Source of the DNA: Chitinophagales bacterium
GTDB taxonomy: Bacteria; Bacteroidota; Bacteroidia; Chitinophagales; Chitinophagaceae
Reading direction: 5' to 3'
DNA length: 43,871 nt
Assembly (NCBI GenBank): GCA_015655125.1
Contig: JAATFP010000023.1
Coordinates: forward strand, 1 to 43,871
The position numbers and the translations under genes are program-made. Positions 1 through 8,159 of the stretch are shown in pieces. Every line of letters starts with the position of its first letter. Positions within the stretch are counted from its first letter, which is position 1. The notes under the pieces are model-generated. The model saw only the letters and a program-made list of their open reading frames with translations. It made no database searches and was not told where the DNA came from.

Positions 1-62
1 ACATTATCCGCCATTTCCAGGGCCAATTTCCACACTTCCAACTTTTCAAATTTAAATCCCAT
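1..62 (-). CDS. Four-helix bundle protein (23S rRNA intervening-sequence protein family), N-terminal fragment
   Basis: A reverse-strand reading frame starts with ATG at 60-62 and runs off the left edge after 20 codons. The visible residues include FEKLEVWKLALEMA, which closely matches the start of the S23/four-helix-bundle family (usually about 115-125 residues, beginning with a phrase like FEKLEVWKKA). Members are small helical bundles of unknown role that were first noticed inside rRNA intervening sequences but mostly occur as free-standing genes in Bacteroidetes. A TATGTTTG box lies just upstream at 93-100, consistent with a start here. Only the N-terminus is visible, so the call rests on one short motif. 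Confidence 0.6.
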   Translation of the reverse strand, partial: MGFKFEKLEVWKLALEMADN

Positions 63-92
63 CCTCTCCAATCATTTAATCCGATTGCATAG

Positions 93-100
93 CAAACATA
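93..100 (-). promoter_or_regulatory. Candidate -7 promoter box (TATGTTTG)
   Basis: On the reverse strand the bases TATGTTTG match the Bacteroidetes -7 consensus TAnnTTTG and lie 31 bases before the ATG of the four-helix-bundle gene. I do not see a convincing TTTG -33 partner. Confidence 0.3.
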
Positions 101-160
101 TTTCCTTTTAAAGCGTCTGCCATGAGATTTCCCTCACTAAGGTAAAGTGTTTTTCTCCTC

Positions 161-202
161 GGTGGTCGGTGGTCGGTGGTCGGTCGTCGGTGGTCGGTCG
201 TC
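161..202. repeat. Heptanucleotide tandem repeat, six units of GGTSGTC
   Basis: Six exact 7-base units stand head to tail: GGTGGTC three times, then GGTCGTC, GGTGGTC, GGTCGTC. The array ends four bases from the stop codon of the aminopeptidase gene. Related heptads occur at 1575-1598, 4251-4363 and 33787-33908, always between genes. It is not a CRISPR: there are no spacers. Confidence 0.9.
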
Positions 203-206
203 TCTC

Positions 207-1496
207 CTACTTCTTCATCAACGCCTCGATCTCCTCCACCGTTATCGGAATATTCTTCATCAGATCTTTGTTTCCGTTCCTTGTTATCCAGAAATTATTT
301 TCGATGCGGATGCCCATTTTTTCTTCTTCGATATAAATGCCTGGCTCGATCGTGAATACCATCCCTGGTTTGACCGGCTCCGTTCTTGTACCAAGATCAT
401 GCACGTCTATTCCAAGATGATGCGAAATACCATGGTAAAGGTATTTTCTGTAAGCACGGTTTTCCGGATCTTCATTTTTAATATCAGATTTGCGCAGCAA
501 TCCTATTTTTTGAAAAACCACTGTCGCTTCATCGCCCACTTTTTCTGTATAATCCAGAATGCTGATGCCGGGCTTTAATATACTTGCAGCATAATGATGC
601 AGGTGCAGACAGGCATTGTAAACCGTTTTTTGCCTGCGGCTGAATTTCCCGTTTACCGGAACGGTGCGCGTAAGATCGGCGCAATAACCGCCATATTCCG
701 CACCAAAATCCATCAGGATGAGATCCCCATCTTTACACTCCTGGTTGTTTTCTACATAGTGCAGAATACGCGCATTATCGCCGCTGGCGATGATGGAACC
801 GTAAGCCGGACCGCCCGAACGCTGCGACAAGAACGAGTGATAAATTTCCGCTTCGATCTCATATTCTGTTACGCCGGGTTTGATGAATTTCAACAACCGA
901 CGAAACGTGTTGTCCGTAATGTCCATCGCTTTTTGCATCACGTCCACTTCCAGCGCGGACTTGATGGCGCGCAGGTCTTTAATGATGCGCGCACTGCGTT
1001 TAAAATTGTGAAGCGGGTAACGTTGTTTCATCGTTTCTGCAAAACGATAATCGCGCACAGCAACGAGATTCGATTTGCGGTCATTCTCATTGCTGTTGAG
1101 ATAAATATTATCCGCAAGATGGATCCACGGTTGCAGCAATCCTTCCAGCACGTCCAGCCATACGATAGTTTTGATACCGGATATCGCCGTGCCTTCATGA
1201 GCCCGCAACCGGAAGCCGTCCCATTTTTCTTTCAGCTCATTGGGGCGCGTAAGTACGAGCACTTCCCGGTATTTAGGATCGGGATTACCGGGAAACAATA
1301 TCAGCATGGTATCTTCCTGTTCAATTCCTGTGAGCCAGTAGAGATCGGAGTTTTGTTTGAACTTATAAATGGCATCGCCGTTTGTAGGCAACTCATCATT
1401 GCTGTTGAAAATGGCGATGGAATTTTTTTCCATTTTTGCTACGAACCTCGCGCGGTTCTGCTCAAAGATGGCAGGATCTAAAGGAAGATATTTCAT
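207..1496 (-). CDS. pepP: Xaa-Pro aminopeptidase (M24B metallopeptidase)
   Basis: Cytosolic metalloprotease expected to remove an N-terminal residue that precedes proline. The protein of 429 residues has the N-terminal aminopeptidase-P domain (about 1-150) and a C-terminal pita-bread fold. Metal ligands can be read in order: two Asp in MDFGAEYGGYCADLTRT, His in GISHHLGIDVHD, Glu in FTIEPGIYI and Glu in GIRIENN. Length fits the family. The ATG at 1496 (MKYLPLDP) is preferred over a GTG 14 codons upstream, because the family starts at the ATG and the upstream extension is unrelated hydrophobic sequence. The gene is bracketed by two GGTGGTC heptad arrays (161-202 and 1575-1598) and is divergent from pckA. 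Confidence 0.93.
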   Translation of the reverse strand: MKYLPLDPAIFEQNRARFVAKMEKNSIAIFNSNDELPTNGDAIYKFKQNSDLYWLTGIEQEDTMLILFPGNPDPKYREVLVLTRPNELKEKWDGFRLRAHEGTAISGIKTIVWLDVLEGLLQPWIHLADNIYLNSNENDRKSNLVAVRDYRFAETMKQRYPLHNFKRSARIIKDLRAIKSALEVDVMQKAMDITDNTFRRLLKFIKPGVTEYEIEAEIYHSFLSQRSGGPAYGSIIASGDNARILHYVENNQECKDGDLILMDFGAEYGGYCADLTRTVPVNGKFSRRQKTVYNACLHLHHYAASILKPGISILDYTEKVGDEATVVFQKIGLLRKSDIKNEDPENRAYRKYLYHGISHHLGIDVHDLGTRTEPVKPGMVFTIEPGIYIEEEKMGIRIENNFWITRNGNKDLMKNIPITVEEIEALMKK

Positions 1497-1574
1497 AATA
1501 GTATTGTTTATGAATAATGTTAGGAACACGAATTTCACGAATTAAATCAATTAATGCAAAATAATCCGGCGGCG

Positions 1575-1598
1575 GGCTGTCGGGTGTCGGTGGTCGTC
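1575..1598. repeat. Degenerate GGTGGTC heptad array upstream of the aminopeptidase gene
   Basis: In-phase 7-base units GGCTGTC, GGGTGTC and GGTGGTC are followed by GTC. This is the same unit family as at 161-202 and has the same orientation, so the aminopeptidase gene lies between two arrays. Just beside it, at 1523-1544, is a short direct repeat of the ACGAATT type (CACGAATTTCACGAATTA), a phrase often scattered through Bacteroidetes intergenic DNA. Confidence 0.6.
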
Positions 1599-1755
1599 AA
1601 AAAAAATAATCTGTATTCAACGTTATCAAACAATCGTAAAACGGCATTTAAAAATTTTATGAGCTTTTAGAAAATTTAGCAACAAACAACAGCAAAGACT
1701 AAATAAACCGCCGATCCGGGAACGTTTTCGTGCTGATGAACAAAAATTGAAATAC

Positions 1756-1763
1756 TACCTTTG
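1756..1763 (+). promoter_or_regulatory. Candidate -7 promoter box for pckA (TACCTTTG)
   Basis: TACCTTTG matches the Bacteroidetes -7 consensus TAnnTTTG and ends 15 bases before the pckA start, predicting a very short leader. The -33 element is poor; the nearest T-rich stretch is around 1722-1727. Confidence 0.5.
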
Positions 1764-1778
1764 TGCCCTCACTAAAAG

Positions 1779-3392
1779 ATGCTTGCTATGTCTTTATCAA
1801 CAATGACCGAGGCCCCTGTAAAGGCTTTGGTAGAACTTGGTTTACATCCAACCCAACCCGTATATTATCAACTATTACCGTCAGAATTATCAAAACAGGC
1901 GGTAGGCAGAGGCGAAGCGGTATTGAATGATACCGGCGCCCTCGTTATCAAGACCGGTAAATTTACCGGCCGCAGTCCGAAAGACAAGTTTACGGTAAAA
2001 GATGCGCTCACTGCAGACACGGTGAACTGGAACGATTTCAACATCGCGATCGAAGAAAGATTTTTCTTTCAGCTGAAAGAAAAAATGATGAAATATCTTT
2101 CGTCGAAAGAGTTATGGGTACGAGATTGCTATGCCTGCGCAGAAGAAAAATACAGGCTCAGCCTGCGTGTGATCAACGAAGATCCGGCAAGCAACTTATT
2201 TTGCTACAATATGTTCATTCGCCCGAATGAACGGCAACTTGAAAATTTTAAGCCTCACTGGAACATCATACAAGCGCCCGGTTTTAAGGCCAACCCTGCT
2301 GAAGACGGAACGCGTTCTGAAAATTTTGCCGTGATCAGTTTCACCCATAAAACGATCCTCATCGGTGGAACAGGCTACACAGGTGAAATAAAAAAAGGCA
2401 TTTTTACCATGCTCAATTTCGTATTACCGCACCGCGCAAATGTGCTGAGCATGCATTGCAGCGCCAATATGGGAAAAGCCGGCGACACTGCTATCTTCTT
2501 CGGGTTGAGCGGAACCGGTAAAACAACATTGAGCGCAGATCCGAACAGGCTGCTGATTGGCGATGATGAACATGGGTGGACCGACGACAGCGTGTTCAAT
2601 TTTGAAGGCGGTTGCTACGCAAAAACAATCGACCTCAGTGAAGAAAAAGAGCCGGAAATATTTCACGCGATACGTCCCGGCGCCTTGGTTGAAAATACTA
2701 TATTTTTCCCTGGCACTACATCGATAGATTTTACAAGTAAAGCTATTACCGAAAATACACGGGTCAGTTATCCGCTCAGTTTTATCAGCAACGCGCTGGA
2801 ACCTTCTATCGGTAAAACGCCAAAAAATATTTTCTTCCTCACCGCAGATGCATACGGAATTTTACCGCCCATAAGCAAGCTCAACCCGGGACAGGCTATG
2901 TACCAATTCATCAGCGGCTATACTGCAAAAGTTGCAGGTACAGAAGCAGGCGTAAAAGAACCGCAAAGCACATTCAGTGCCTGTTTTGGTGCTCCATTCC
3001 TTCCATTGCACCCGGGGAAATATGCGGAAATGCTCGGTAAAAAGATGAAGGAACACAATGTAAATATCTGGTTGGTAAACACCGGTTGGAGCGGCGGTCC
3101 TTACGGCGTTGGCCAAAGGATGAAACTGGCATACACAAGAGCGATGATCACTGCTGCATTGGAAGGTAAGCTAAACAGCGTTGAATTTGAGGCACATAAA
3201 ACATTCGGGATGATGATGCCGAAAGATTGTCCCGGAGTTCCATCGGAATTGTTAAATCCCCGGCACGCCTGGGCAGACGAAACTGAGTACGACTTAAAAG
3301 CGACCCAGCTCGCAAAGGAGTTTGTGCAGAATTTTAAAAAATATGAAAGTGGTGTAAGCGAAGAAATTCTTGCTGCTGCGCCGAAAATTTAG
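1779..3392 (+). CDS. pckA: Phosphoenolpyruvate carboxykinase (ATP)
   Basis: Catalyses oxaloacetate + ATP to phosphoenolpyruvate + CO2 + ADP, the entry step of gluconeogenesis, in the cytosol. The 537-residue length is typical. Visible signatures are GRSPKDKF (64-71), YTGEIKKGIF (200-209), the P-loop kinase-1 motif GLSGTGKTT (242-250) and the kinase-2/metal motif IGDDEHGW (260-267), all intact. ATGs at 1779 and 1788 are both possible starts; the first lies 15 bases after a TACCTTTG promoter box. The gene ends in its own strong terminator at 3419-3444 and appears monocistronic. Confidence 0.97.
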   Translation: MLAMSLSTMTEAPVKALVELGLHPTQPVYYQLLPSELSKQAVGRGEAVLNDTGALVIKTGKFTGRSPKDKFTVKDALTADTVNWNDFNIAIEERFFFQLKEKMMKYLSSKELWVRDCYACAEEKYRLSLRVINEDPASNLFCYNMFIRPNERQLENFKPHWNIIQAPGFKANPAEDGTRSENFAVISFTHKTILIGGTGYTGEIKKGIFTMLNFVLPHRANVLSMHCSANMGKAGDTAIFFGLSGTGKTTLSADPNRLLIGDDEHGWTDDSVFNFEGGCYAKTIDLSEEKEPEIFHAIRPGALVENTIFFPGTTSIDFTSKAITENTRVSYPLSFISNALEPSIGKTPKNIFFLTADAYGILPPISKLNPGQAMYQFISGYTAKVAGTEAGVKEPQSTFSACFGAPFLPLHPGKYAEMLGKKMKEHNVNIWLVNTGWSGGPYGVGQRMKLAYTRAMITAALEGKLNSVEFEAHKTFGMMMPKDCPGVPSELLNPRHAWADETEYDLKATQLAKEFVQNFKKYESGVSEEILAAAPKI

Positions 3393-3418
3393 TTTTTAGA
3401 TTGTGAAAAAATAAGAAT

Positions 3419-3444
3419 GCCCCACGAGTTTTGCGGGGCTTTTT
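3419..3444 (+). terminator. Rho-independent terminator of pckA
   Basis: GCCCC at 3419-3423 pairs with GGGGC at 3435-3439 and is followed directly by a run of T. Confidence 0.85.
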
Positions 3445-3564
3445 ATTTTGGTTTAAAAGATTTAGCGGCCTGTTTAGGCGTTTGGATTTGGAGTCTGAAA
3501 ATTTTTAAATCCGTCTGAATAACCAACATACCCTAAAGATTTAACTATTGACACATTGCCCCAT

Positions 3565-4224
3565 TCACCCAAGTGTCATCTCAGGTATTTCGCCATCCAC
3601 CACCAACTTCCCGGCCGTCTTTGCCCTGATCTCATCTACAGACACACCAGGTGCTCTTTCCAGCAAATGAAATGCCCCATCATTTATTTCAAGAACAGCT
3701 AATTCGGTAACGATCTTTTTCACGCAATGTTTACCGGTGAGCGGCAGCGTACATTGCGGTAGCAATTTGCTTTCGCCTTTTGGATTGGTATGCATCATGG
3801 CCACGATAATATTTTTAGCGCTGGCTACCAGATCCATCGCGCCCCCCATGCCTTTTACCATCTTACCGGGAATTTTCCAGTTGGCAATATCGCCTTGCTC
3901 GCTCACTTCCATTGCGCCTAAAACGGTAAGGTCGATCTTCCCGGAACGGATCATGCCGAAGCTCAATGCGCTGTCGAAAAAAGCAGACCCGGGTACGGTG
4001 GTGATCGTTTGCTTTCCTGCATTGATCAGATCCGGATCTTCTTTTCCTTCTTCTGGAAAAGGTCCCATGCCAAGCAAACCATTCTCGCTTTGCAATACCA
4101 CTTCCATTCCGGAAGGAATGTAATTTGCTACGAGCGTTGGAATGCCAATACCAAGATTGACATAAAATCCATCTTGCAATTCCTGCGCAATACGTTGCGC
4201 TATTTGAAATTTATTTAAAGCCAT
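3565..4224 (-). CDS. scoB: Succinyl-CoA:3-ketoacid CoA-transferase subunit B
   Basis: Beta subunit of the enzyme that moves CoA from succinyl-CoA to acetoacetate, linking ketone-body breakdown to the TCA cycle. The 219-residue protein has the CoA-transferase family I fold; VNLGIGIPT (22-30) and the catalytic glutamate motif [11 protein letters not shown] (Glu47) are intact. The ATG at 4224 gives the family start ([13 protein letters not shown]). It is the last gene of the leftward cluster, behind scoA, but an unusual 144-base gap filled with a structured repeat separates the two subunit genes, which are normally adjacent or overlapping. No clear terminator follows; 3393-3564 holds only the pckA terminator and short repetitive text. 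Confidence 0.95.
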   Translation of the reverse strand: MALNKFQIAQRIAQELQDGFYVNLGIGIPTLVANYIPSGMEVVLQSENGLLGMGPFPEEGKEDPDLINAGKQTITTVPGSAFFDSALSFGMIRSGKIDLTVLGAMEVSEQGDIANWKIPGKMVKGMGGAMDLVASAKNIIVAMMHTNPKGESKLLPQCTLPLTGKHCVKKIVTELAVLEINDGAFHLLERAPGVSVDEIRAKTAGKLVVDGEIPEMTLG

Positions 4225-4250
4225 GTTTTATAATTTGAAGTCTAAGTATG

Positions 4251-4363
4251 GACAACCGGCCACCAACGACCGACCACGGATGGCCTCTGTTGGATAACCC
4301 TAATGTTGTAAGCAACAGACTCTATTTTACCGAAACGAACGGGATCGTTGGTGGTTGGTCGTC
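4251..4363. repeat. Inverted pair of heptad arrays between scoA and scoB
   Basis: At 4251-4278 four in-phase heptads read GACAACC, GGCCACC, AACGACC, GACCACG; at 4346-4363 the same family returns in the opposite orientation (GTTGGTG, GTTGGTC, GTC). CCACCAACGA at 4260-4269 is the exact reverse complement of TCGTTGGTGG at 4345-4354. A nested inverted repeat sits inside (TCTGTTG 4286-4292 with CAACAGA 4313-4319). In the scoA-scoB transcript this would form a long two-step stem-loop. Confidence 0.7.
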
Positions 4364-4368
4364 TGCCC

Positions 4369-5064
4369 TCAACTTTTACGCACCGTTCGCTGTTCAATTC
4401 GCTTCTCATAATTCTTCCCTTGAAAAATACGCTGTACGTACACTCCGGGCGTATGAATGTAATTCGGATCAAGCTCGCCGGCAGGTACCAATTCTTCCAC
4501 TTCAGCAATCGTGACCTTTGCAGCCATTGCCATAAGCGGATTGAAATTTCGGGCCGTATCCTTAAAGATGAGATTGCCATGCGTGTCGCCTTTCCACGCT
4601 TTAATTAAGGCAAAATCCGCTTCAAATGCGTATTCCATCAGGTAATCCTTACCATTGAAATTGCGCATCTCTTTACCTTCGGCTACCTCCGTTCCTACAC
4701 CCGCTGGCGTGTAGATAGCCGGCATGCCATACCCTGCGGCCATGCATCGCGTGGCGAGCGTCCCTTGCGGAATAAGTTCCACTTCCAGTTCGCCGCTCAG
4801 TAGTTGTCGTTCGAATTCTGCATTTTCCCCGACATAAGACGAGATCATTTTTTTTACCTGTCGTTGCTGAAGCAGCAAACCGATCCCGAAATCATCCACA
4901 CCGGCATTATTGGAAATGCACGTCAGATCCCGCGTACCTTTTTTTACAAGCGCAGCAATACTGTTTTCCGGAATGCCGCACAATCTGAAACCGCCTAACA
5001 TGATCGTACTACCATCCGGAATATCGACAATCGCTTCCGTGGCATTGTTATATATTTTATTCAT
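4369..5064 (-). CDS. scoA: Succinyl-CoA:3-ketoacid CoA-transferase subunit A
   Basis: Alpha subunit of the two-subunit CoA-transferase whose beta subunit follows at 3565-4224. The 231 residues show the family I N-terminal motif near residues 23-32 and the conserved run [14 protein letters not shown] with [14 protein letters not shown] near the C-terminus. The usual GGFGLCGIPE phrase reads [10 protein letters not shown] here, so a normally conserved glycine is arginine. The codon is AGA in clean sequence, with no frameshift nearby. The ATG at 5062-5064 is one base after the stop codon of the DUF4296 gene, so the pair is probably translated from one transcript with coaBC upstream. Confidence 0.94.
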   Translation of the reverse strand: MNKIYNNATEAIVDIPDGSTIMLGGFRLCGIPENSIAALVKKGTRDLTCISNNAGVDDFGIGLLLQQRQVKKMISSYVGENAEFERQLLSGELEVELIPQGTLATRCMAAGYGMPAIYTPAGVGTEVAEGKEMRNFNGKDYLMEYAFEADFALIKAWKGDTHGNLIFKDTARNFNPLMAMAAKVTIAEVEELVPAGELDPNYIHTPGVYVQRIFQGKNYEKRIEQRTVRKS

Positions 5065-5065
5065 A

Positions 5066-5605
5066 TCAGATAGGTAATGTTAACAATGGGCTCTTACCCT
5101 TTCTTTTTCTATTCATGAGAATATTCTTAGGTGCGGGTCGCGATCTTATGCTATCTGTTTTCGGAAAGATTGTGCTGCCACGTTTTCTAAACCCATCGGT
5201 TGATTGTAAAGAAGTATCTGTTTTTTTCATGGCGCTGTCTGCAACTTTTGGTGAAATATCTGCAACAGGTACGGCATTCACAACTGCGCGACGATTGCGG
5301 TTGATAACCGTATCCAGCATCGCACTCATCTGTTCCGGATGATCTTCATAATATTTATAACTTTTGTAAAAAACTTCCGAGGTAACCTTATATTTTGCAA
5401 AGATTTCTTTTTGCATTTTCACGTTTTCCACTTCCGGATTTTTTGATGAATCACGACTTATATAATCGGTAGTGAAAGCATCGGCGCGGATATAATCCCA
5501 TAAAACGGGCCCCATTTTTTCCGGGGATAACACATCTGATGGCCGTTTGTTTCCCGAGCAGGAAAAAAGAGCTATAGAGGCAATAACAATCAGGTATTTC
5601 ATCAT
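5066..5605 (-). CDS. DUF4296 domain lipoprotein
   Basis: Small lipoprotein of 179 residues. Residues 1-16 form a lipoprotein signal ending in the lipobox LFSC (Cys16). The body matches DUF4296, a Bacteroidetes-only family: [20 protein letters not shown], a conserved helical segment, then [14 protein letters not shown]. The C-terminal 60 residues are basic and low in complexity. Function is unknown; it is expected to sit in the periplasm, anchored to a membrane. Its start overlaps the stop of the DUF4835 gene by four bases (ATGA), and scoA begins one base after its own stop, so it lies inside an operon. Two successive ATGs exist; either may be used. Confidence 0.85.
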   Translation of the reverse strand: MMKYLIVIASIALFSCSGNKRPSDVLSPEKMGPVLWDYIRADAFTTDYISRDSSKNPEVENVKMQKEIFAKYKVTSEVFYKSYKYYEDHPEQMSAMLDTVINRNRRAVVNAVPVADISPKVADSAMKKTDTSLQSTDGFRKRGSTIFPKTDSIRSRPAPKNILMNRKRKGKSPLLTLPI

Positions 5606-6528
5606 TTCAATGCTTCTGTGTATTTACCGGCATTCGTAATATCCAGTTTGGGTAACAGTTCCAATGCTCTCGCTTTATCCTGCGGTAATGCTTTAGTAAA
5701 TATATTTACGAGTTCATTTCCTTTTCCCTGGAAGAAGAATTGGTTGATCATCGTATTTGGATTTTCGGTATTGTACTTATCAAGCATTGTAAGAACATTC
5801 AATATTTCTGTGCGGGCAACATTCTCATCTTCATAAAATTTATCCATTCCCAAACGGTAGTAGTTGTAATAAACGTCATTCATTACGCTGTATCTTGTAT
5901 TGAGCATATTTTCTACGAGCCAGTAACGGTTACGGATTCCATCGAATGCTTTCCATCCCGAAACACCACGACCATCCGGCGCATTGTTCACGATATTTTG
6001 TGCCTTTAAAAAATAGGGATCACCACCGTGCAATGAAAAAGACGCATAATCGAATGCAATGATCATATTGGCATAATAAGCGAGGATCGCGGTAAGGTTC
6101 GAAACAAGGCCATCATTGCCGGATACCCTGTTCTCGTTAAATTCCAGCTGCTGAAATTCAACATATTTAAAAATAACATTATCGTCTTTATAATTCACCA
6201 GGGGAGATAAATAAGATGTGTTGAAAACCGGCCTGGCAGCCTGAATGGTGAGCGAAGCATTGTACACATTAATCTCACTTGTCTGTTCCAGATTGAGCAA
6301 AAAATTACATTCTATCTTTTCATTGGGCGCAAATGCATCCTTCGTCCATTTCCTGTTGTTAAGAAAGTTAGTGATCGCGGTTTGTAACGTCATGAAAGCA
6401 TTTTTGTTCACCACGTTGTTCAATCTCGTTGTTACCACCGTAACCTTGGCATTGAGTTCCTGCGCATGTACCAAAGGTAAATATGCAAACAGCATTCCCG
6501 CAAATAAAATGATCTTACGCATGTGCAA
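5602..6528 (-). CDS. porD: DUF4835 family protein (PorD-like, type IX secretion associated)
   Basis: Exported protein of about 308 residues with a signal peptide (MRKIILFAGMLFAYLPLVHA|Q). The rest matches DUF4835: an early segment QELNAKVTVV, a middle region with YYANMIIAFDYASFSLHGGDPYF, and the end FTKALPQDKARALELLPKLD. The family is nearly universal in Bacteroidetes and lies next to coaBC; I recall that it is named PorD in some databases and tied to type IX secretion, but I cannot check this. Its start overlaps the end of coaBC by 8-14 bases depending on which of two ATGs (6528 or 6522) is used, and its stop overlaps the DUF4296 gene. The family assignment is firm, the secretion role is inference. 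Confidence 0.85.
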   Translation of the reverse strand: MHMRKIILFAGMLFAYLPLVHAQELNAKVTVVTTRLNNVVNKNAFMTLQTAITNFLNNRKWTKDAFAPNEKIECNFLLNLEQTSEINVYNASLTIQAARPVFNTSYLSPLVNYKDDNVIFKYVEFQQLEFNENRVSGNDGLVSNLTAILAYYANMIIAFDYASFSLHGGDPYFLKAQNIVNNAPDGRGVSGWKAFDGIRNRYWLVENMLNTRYSVMNDVYYNYYRLGMDKFYEDENVARTEILNVLTMLDKYNTENPNTMINQFFFQGKGNELVNIFTKALPQDKARALELLPKLDITNAGKYTEALK

Positions 6529-7708
6529 TATTGATGAGGGTGTTTATGATATCCGCAGCGATGGCCGTTTTCAGTTTCGTGTCAAACCGGTATTCTTTAC
6601 CGCTTTTATCAAAAATAGTTATTTTGTTGGTAGGGTGTCCAAAGCCGGCACCGGCATCCTGTAACGAATTCAATACAATCATATCTGCATTCTTGCTTTG
6701 CAGCTTTTTCAATGCATTTTCTCTTTCATTGTTTGTTTCCAGCGCAAATCCGGCTACAAGCTGGCCCGGCTTTTTAAGCTGCCCCAAGGTCTTTAAGATA
6801 TCCGGTGTATTCTTCAATTCGATGTGTAACGGAGATTCTGATTTTTTTATTTTTTCAGAAGCCGGATTTACAGGTGCGTAATCGGCAACAGCAGCGCACA
6901 TGATGGCGATATCTGATGTCTCAAATTCGGAAAGGCAGGCGTCATACATCTGCTGCGCAGACGTGACATTGGTGATGGAAATATTGCCATTCACTTTTTC
7001 GTGCGTAGGCCCCAAAACAAGCGTCACCGATGCACCGCGTTGAAAGCATTCTTCCGCTATCGCGATGCCCATTTTTCCGGAGGAATGATTGCCGATGAAA
7101 CGAACAGGGTCGATCGCTTCGTAGGTGGGGCCGGCGCTCACCAGAACTTTCTTTCCGGACAAGTCTTTTTCCTGGTTGAAAAATATTTCCAGCCAATGAA
7201 TGATCTCCTCCGGCTCCGCCATTCGCCCGGCTCCGATAAGACCGCTGGCAAGTTCGCCATTGTTTACCGGGATCACCTTATTACCATAAGAACGGATCGT
7301 TTCAATATTTGCTTTTGTGGAAGGATGTAACCACATATCTTCATCCATTGCAGGAGCCACCACTACCGGGCAGGTAGCTGATAAATAAACAGCCATCAGC
7401 AGATTATCGCAAGTTCCATGGGCCATTTTTGACAAAGTGTTGCAACTAAGAGGTGCTAACAGCATCACGTCTGCCCATCGGCCCAACATCACATGATTTG
7501 ACCATGTTTCATTTTCCGAAAGCGCTGAAAGTACTTCATTTTTAGATAAAGTGCTTAAAGTGAGTGGCGCAATAAACCCTACTGCCGCAGGTGTCATAAT
7601 GACCTTTACCTCGGCACCGGCTTTCACAAGCAATCGGACGATAGTAGCAGATTTATACGCTGCAATGCTGCCGGTGATACCAAGAATAACCTTCTTTCCT
7701 TTTAACAT
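6515..7708 (-). CDS. coaBC: Bifunctional phosphopantothenoylcysteine decarboxylase/phosphopantothenate-cysteine ligase
   Basis: Makes 4'-phosphopantetheine in coenzyme A synthesis. The N-terminal flavoprotein CoaC half (about 1-180) has GITGSIAAYKS, the active-site His72 (SNHVMLGRWAD) and the PAMDEDMW motif. The C-terminal CoaB half has VSAGPTYEAIDPVRFIGNHSSGKMG and the lysine motif KIKK. The mobile flap that usually reads ACGxxGxGRM in CoaC reads ASGLIGAGRM here, so the expected active-site cysteine is serine; I believe this occurs in other Bacteroidetes but cannot check. At 397 residues the length is normal. The ATG lies only about nine bases after a terminator-like hairpin (7717-7742), and the end overlaps the DUF4835 gene. 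Confidence 0.96.
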   Translation of the reverse strand: MLKGKKVILGITGSIAAYKSATIVRLLVKAGAEVKVIMTPAAVGFIAPLTLSTLSKNEVLSALSENETWSNHVMLGRWADVMLLAPLSCNTLSKMAHGTCDNLLMAVYLSATCPVVVAPAMDEDMWLHPSTKANIETIRSYGNKVIPVNNGELASGLIGAGRMAEPEEIIHWLEIFFNQEKDLSGKKVLVSAGPTYEAIDPVRFIGNHSSGKMGIAIAEECFQRGASVTLVLGPTHEKVNGNISITNVTSAQQMYDACLSEFETSDIAIMCAAVADYAPVNPASEKIKKSESPLHIELKNTPDILKTLGQLKKPGQLVAGFALETNNERENALKKLQSKNADMIVLNSLQDAGAGFGHPTNKITIFDKSGKEYRFDTKLKTAIAADIINTLINIAHA

Positions 7709-7716
7709 GCAATAAA

Positions 7717-7742
7717 AACGGTCCGCATTTGTGCGGACCGTT
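7717..7742 (-). terminator. Terminator-like hairpin directly before coaBC
   Basis: AACGGTCCGCA (7717-7727) pairs perfectly with TGCGGACCGTT (7732-7742) around a four-base loop; on the reverse strand it is followed by TTTTTATT and, nine bases later, the coaBC start codon. It should end transcripts coming from the omega gene, or act as an attenuator or translation-control stem for coaBC. Confidence 0.8.
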
Positions 7743-7778
7743 AAAATTAAAACTTCTTATTGAAAGCGGGCGTTAAAA

Positions 7779-7800
7779 TTGTGATTTTAAAAGATCACAA
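7779..7800 (-). terminator. Short hairpin after the omega gene
   Basis: TTGTGAT (7779-7785) pairs with ATCACAA (7794-7800) 18 bases past the omega stop codon, followed on the reverse strand by TTTTA. It is weaker than the stem at 7717-7742 and may assist it. Confidence 0.45.
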
Positions 7801-7817
7801 AACCCTATCGGTACGAT

Positions 7818-8159
7818 CTAGCTAAACAGGTCTTCGTCATTTTTACGGAAGTAAACTTTATCTTCCAAAAATTCTGTGGTTGCCAGCAAAGCCGGGTTAG
7901 GCATACGTTCGTATGCGCGTGAAATTTCGATCTGCTCTTTATTTTCGTGTATTTCTTCCAGGCTATCTGTGTGGCTGGCAAACTCTTCCAGTTTATTGTG
8001 CAACTCTTCCTTGATGGTGATGTTGATCTGGTTTGCCCGCTTTGCTATGATAGCTATAGATTCATACAAATTGCCGGTCCTGTTTTTAAGATCGATCAAT
8101 TTTTTCGGCTCTACTGAACTGCTGGTACTAGCGCTTAGCTGACGACGTAGTTTGCTCAT
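7818..8159 (-). CDS. rpoZ: DNA-directed RNA polymerase omega/Rpb6 subunit
   Basis: Small RNA polymerase subunit of 113 residues, Bacteroidetes type. The diagnostic pieces of the Rpb6/omega family are RTGNLYESIAIIAKRANQI (about 27-45) and ISRAYERMPNPALLATTEFL (about 78-97). The family helps assemble and stabilise the core enzyme. The ATG at 8157-8159 lies inside the end of bamD, giving a 32-base overlap and implying coupled translation. The order bamD, omega, coaBC, DUF4835 is a conserved neighbourhood in Bacteroidetes as I know it. Two hairpins follow (7779-7800 and 7717-7742), so bamD-omega may form a transcript separate from coaBC onwards. Confidence 0.9.
   Translation of the reverse strand: MSKLRRQLSASTSSSVEPKKLIDLKNRTGNLYESIAIIAKRANQINITIKEELHNKLEEFASHTDSLEEIHENKEQIEISRAYERMPNPALLATTEFLEDKVYFRKNDEDLFS

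Noticed and set aside
161..202. CRISPR array
   Set aside because: Units are 7 bases and directly adjacent, with no spacers and no cas genes nearby.
594..1481. Open frame of 295 codons on the plus strand
   Set aside because: It is antisense to the whole aminopeptidase gene, whose metal-ligand motifs are clear; the frame has no family resemblance.
4242..4608. Several short frames between and over scoA and scoB
   Set aside because: They come from the heptad repeats and from antisense scoA sequence.
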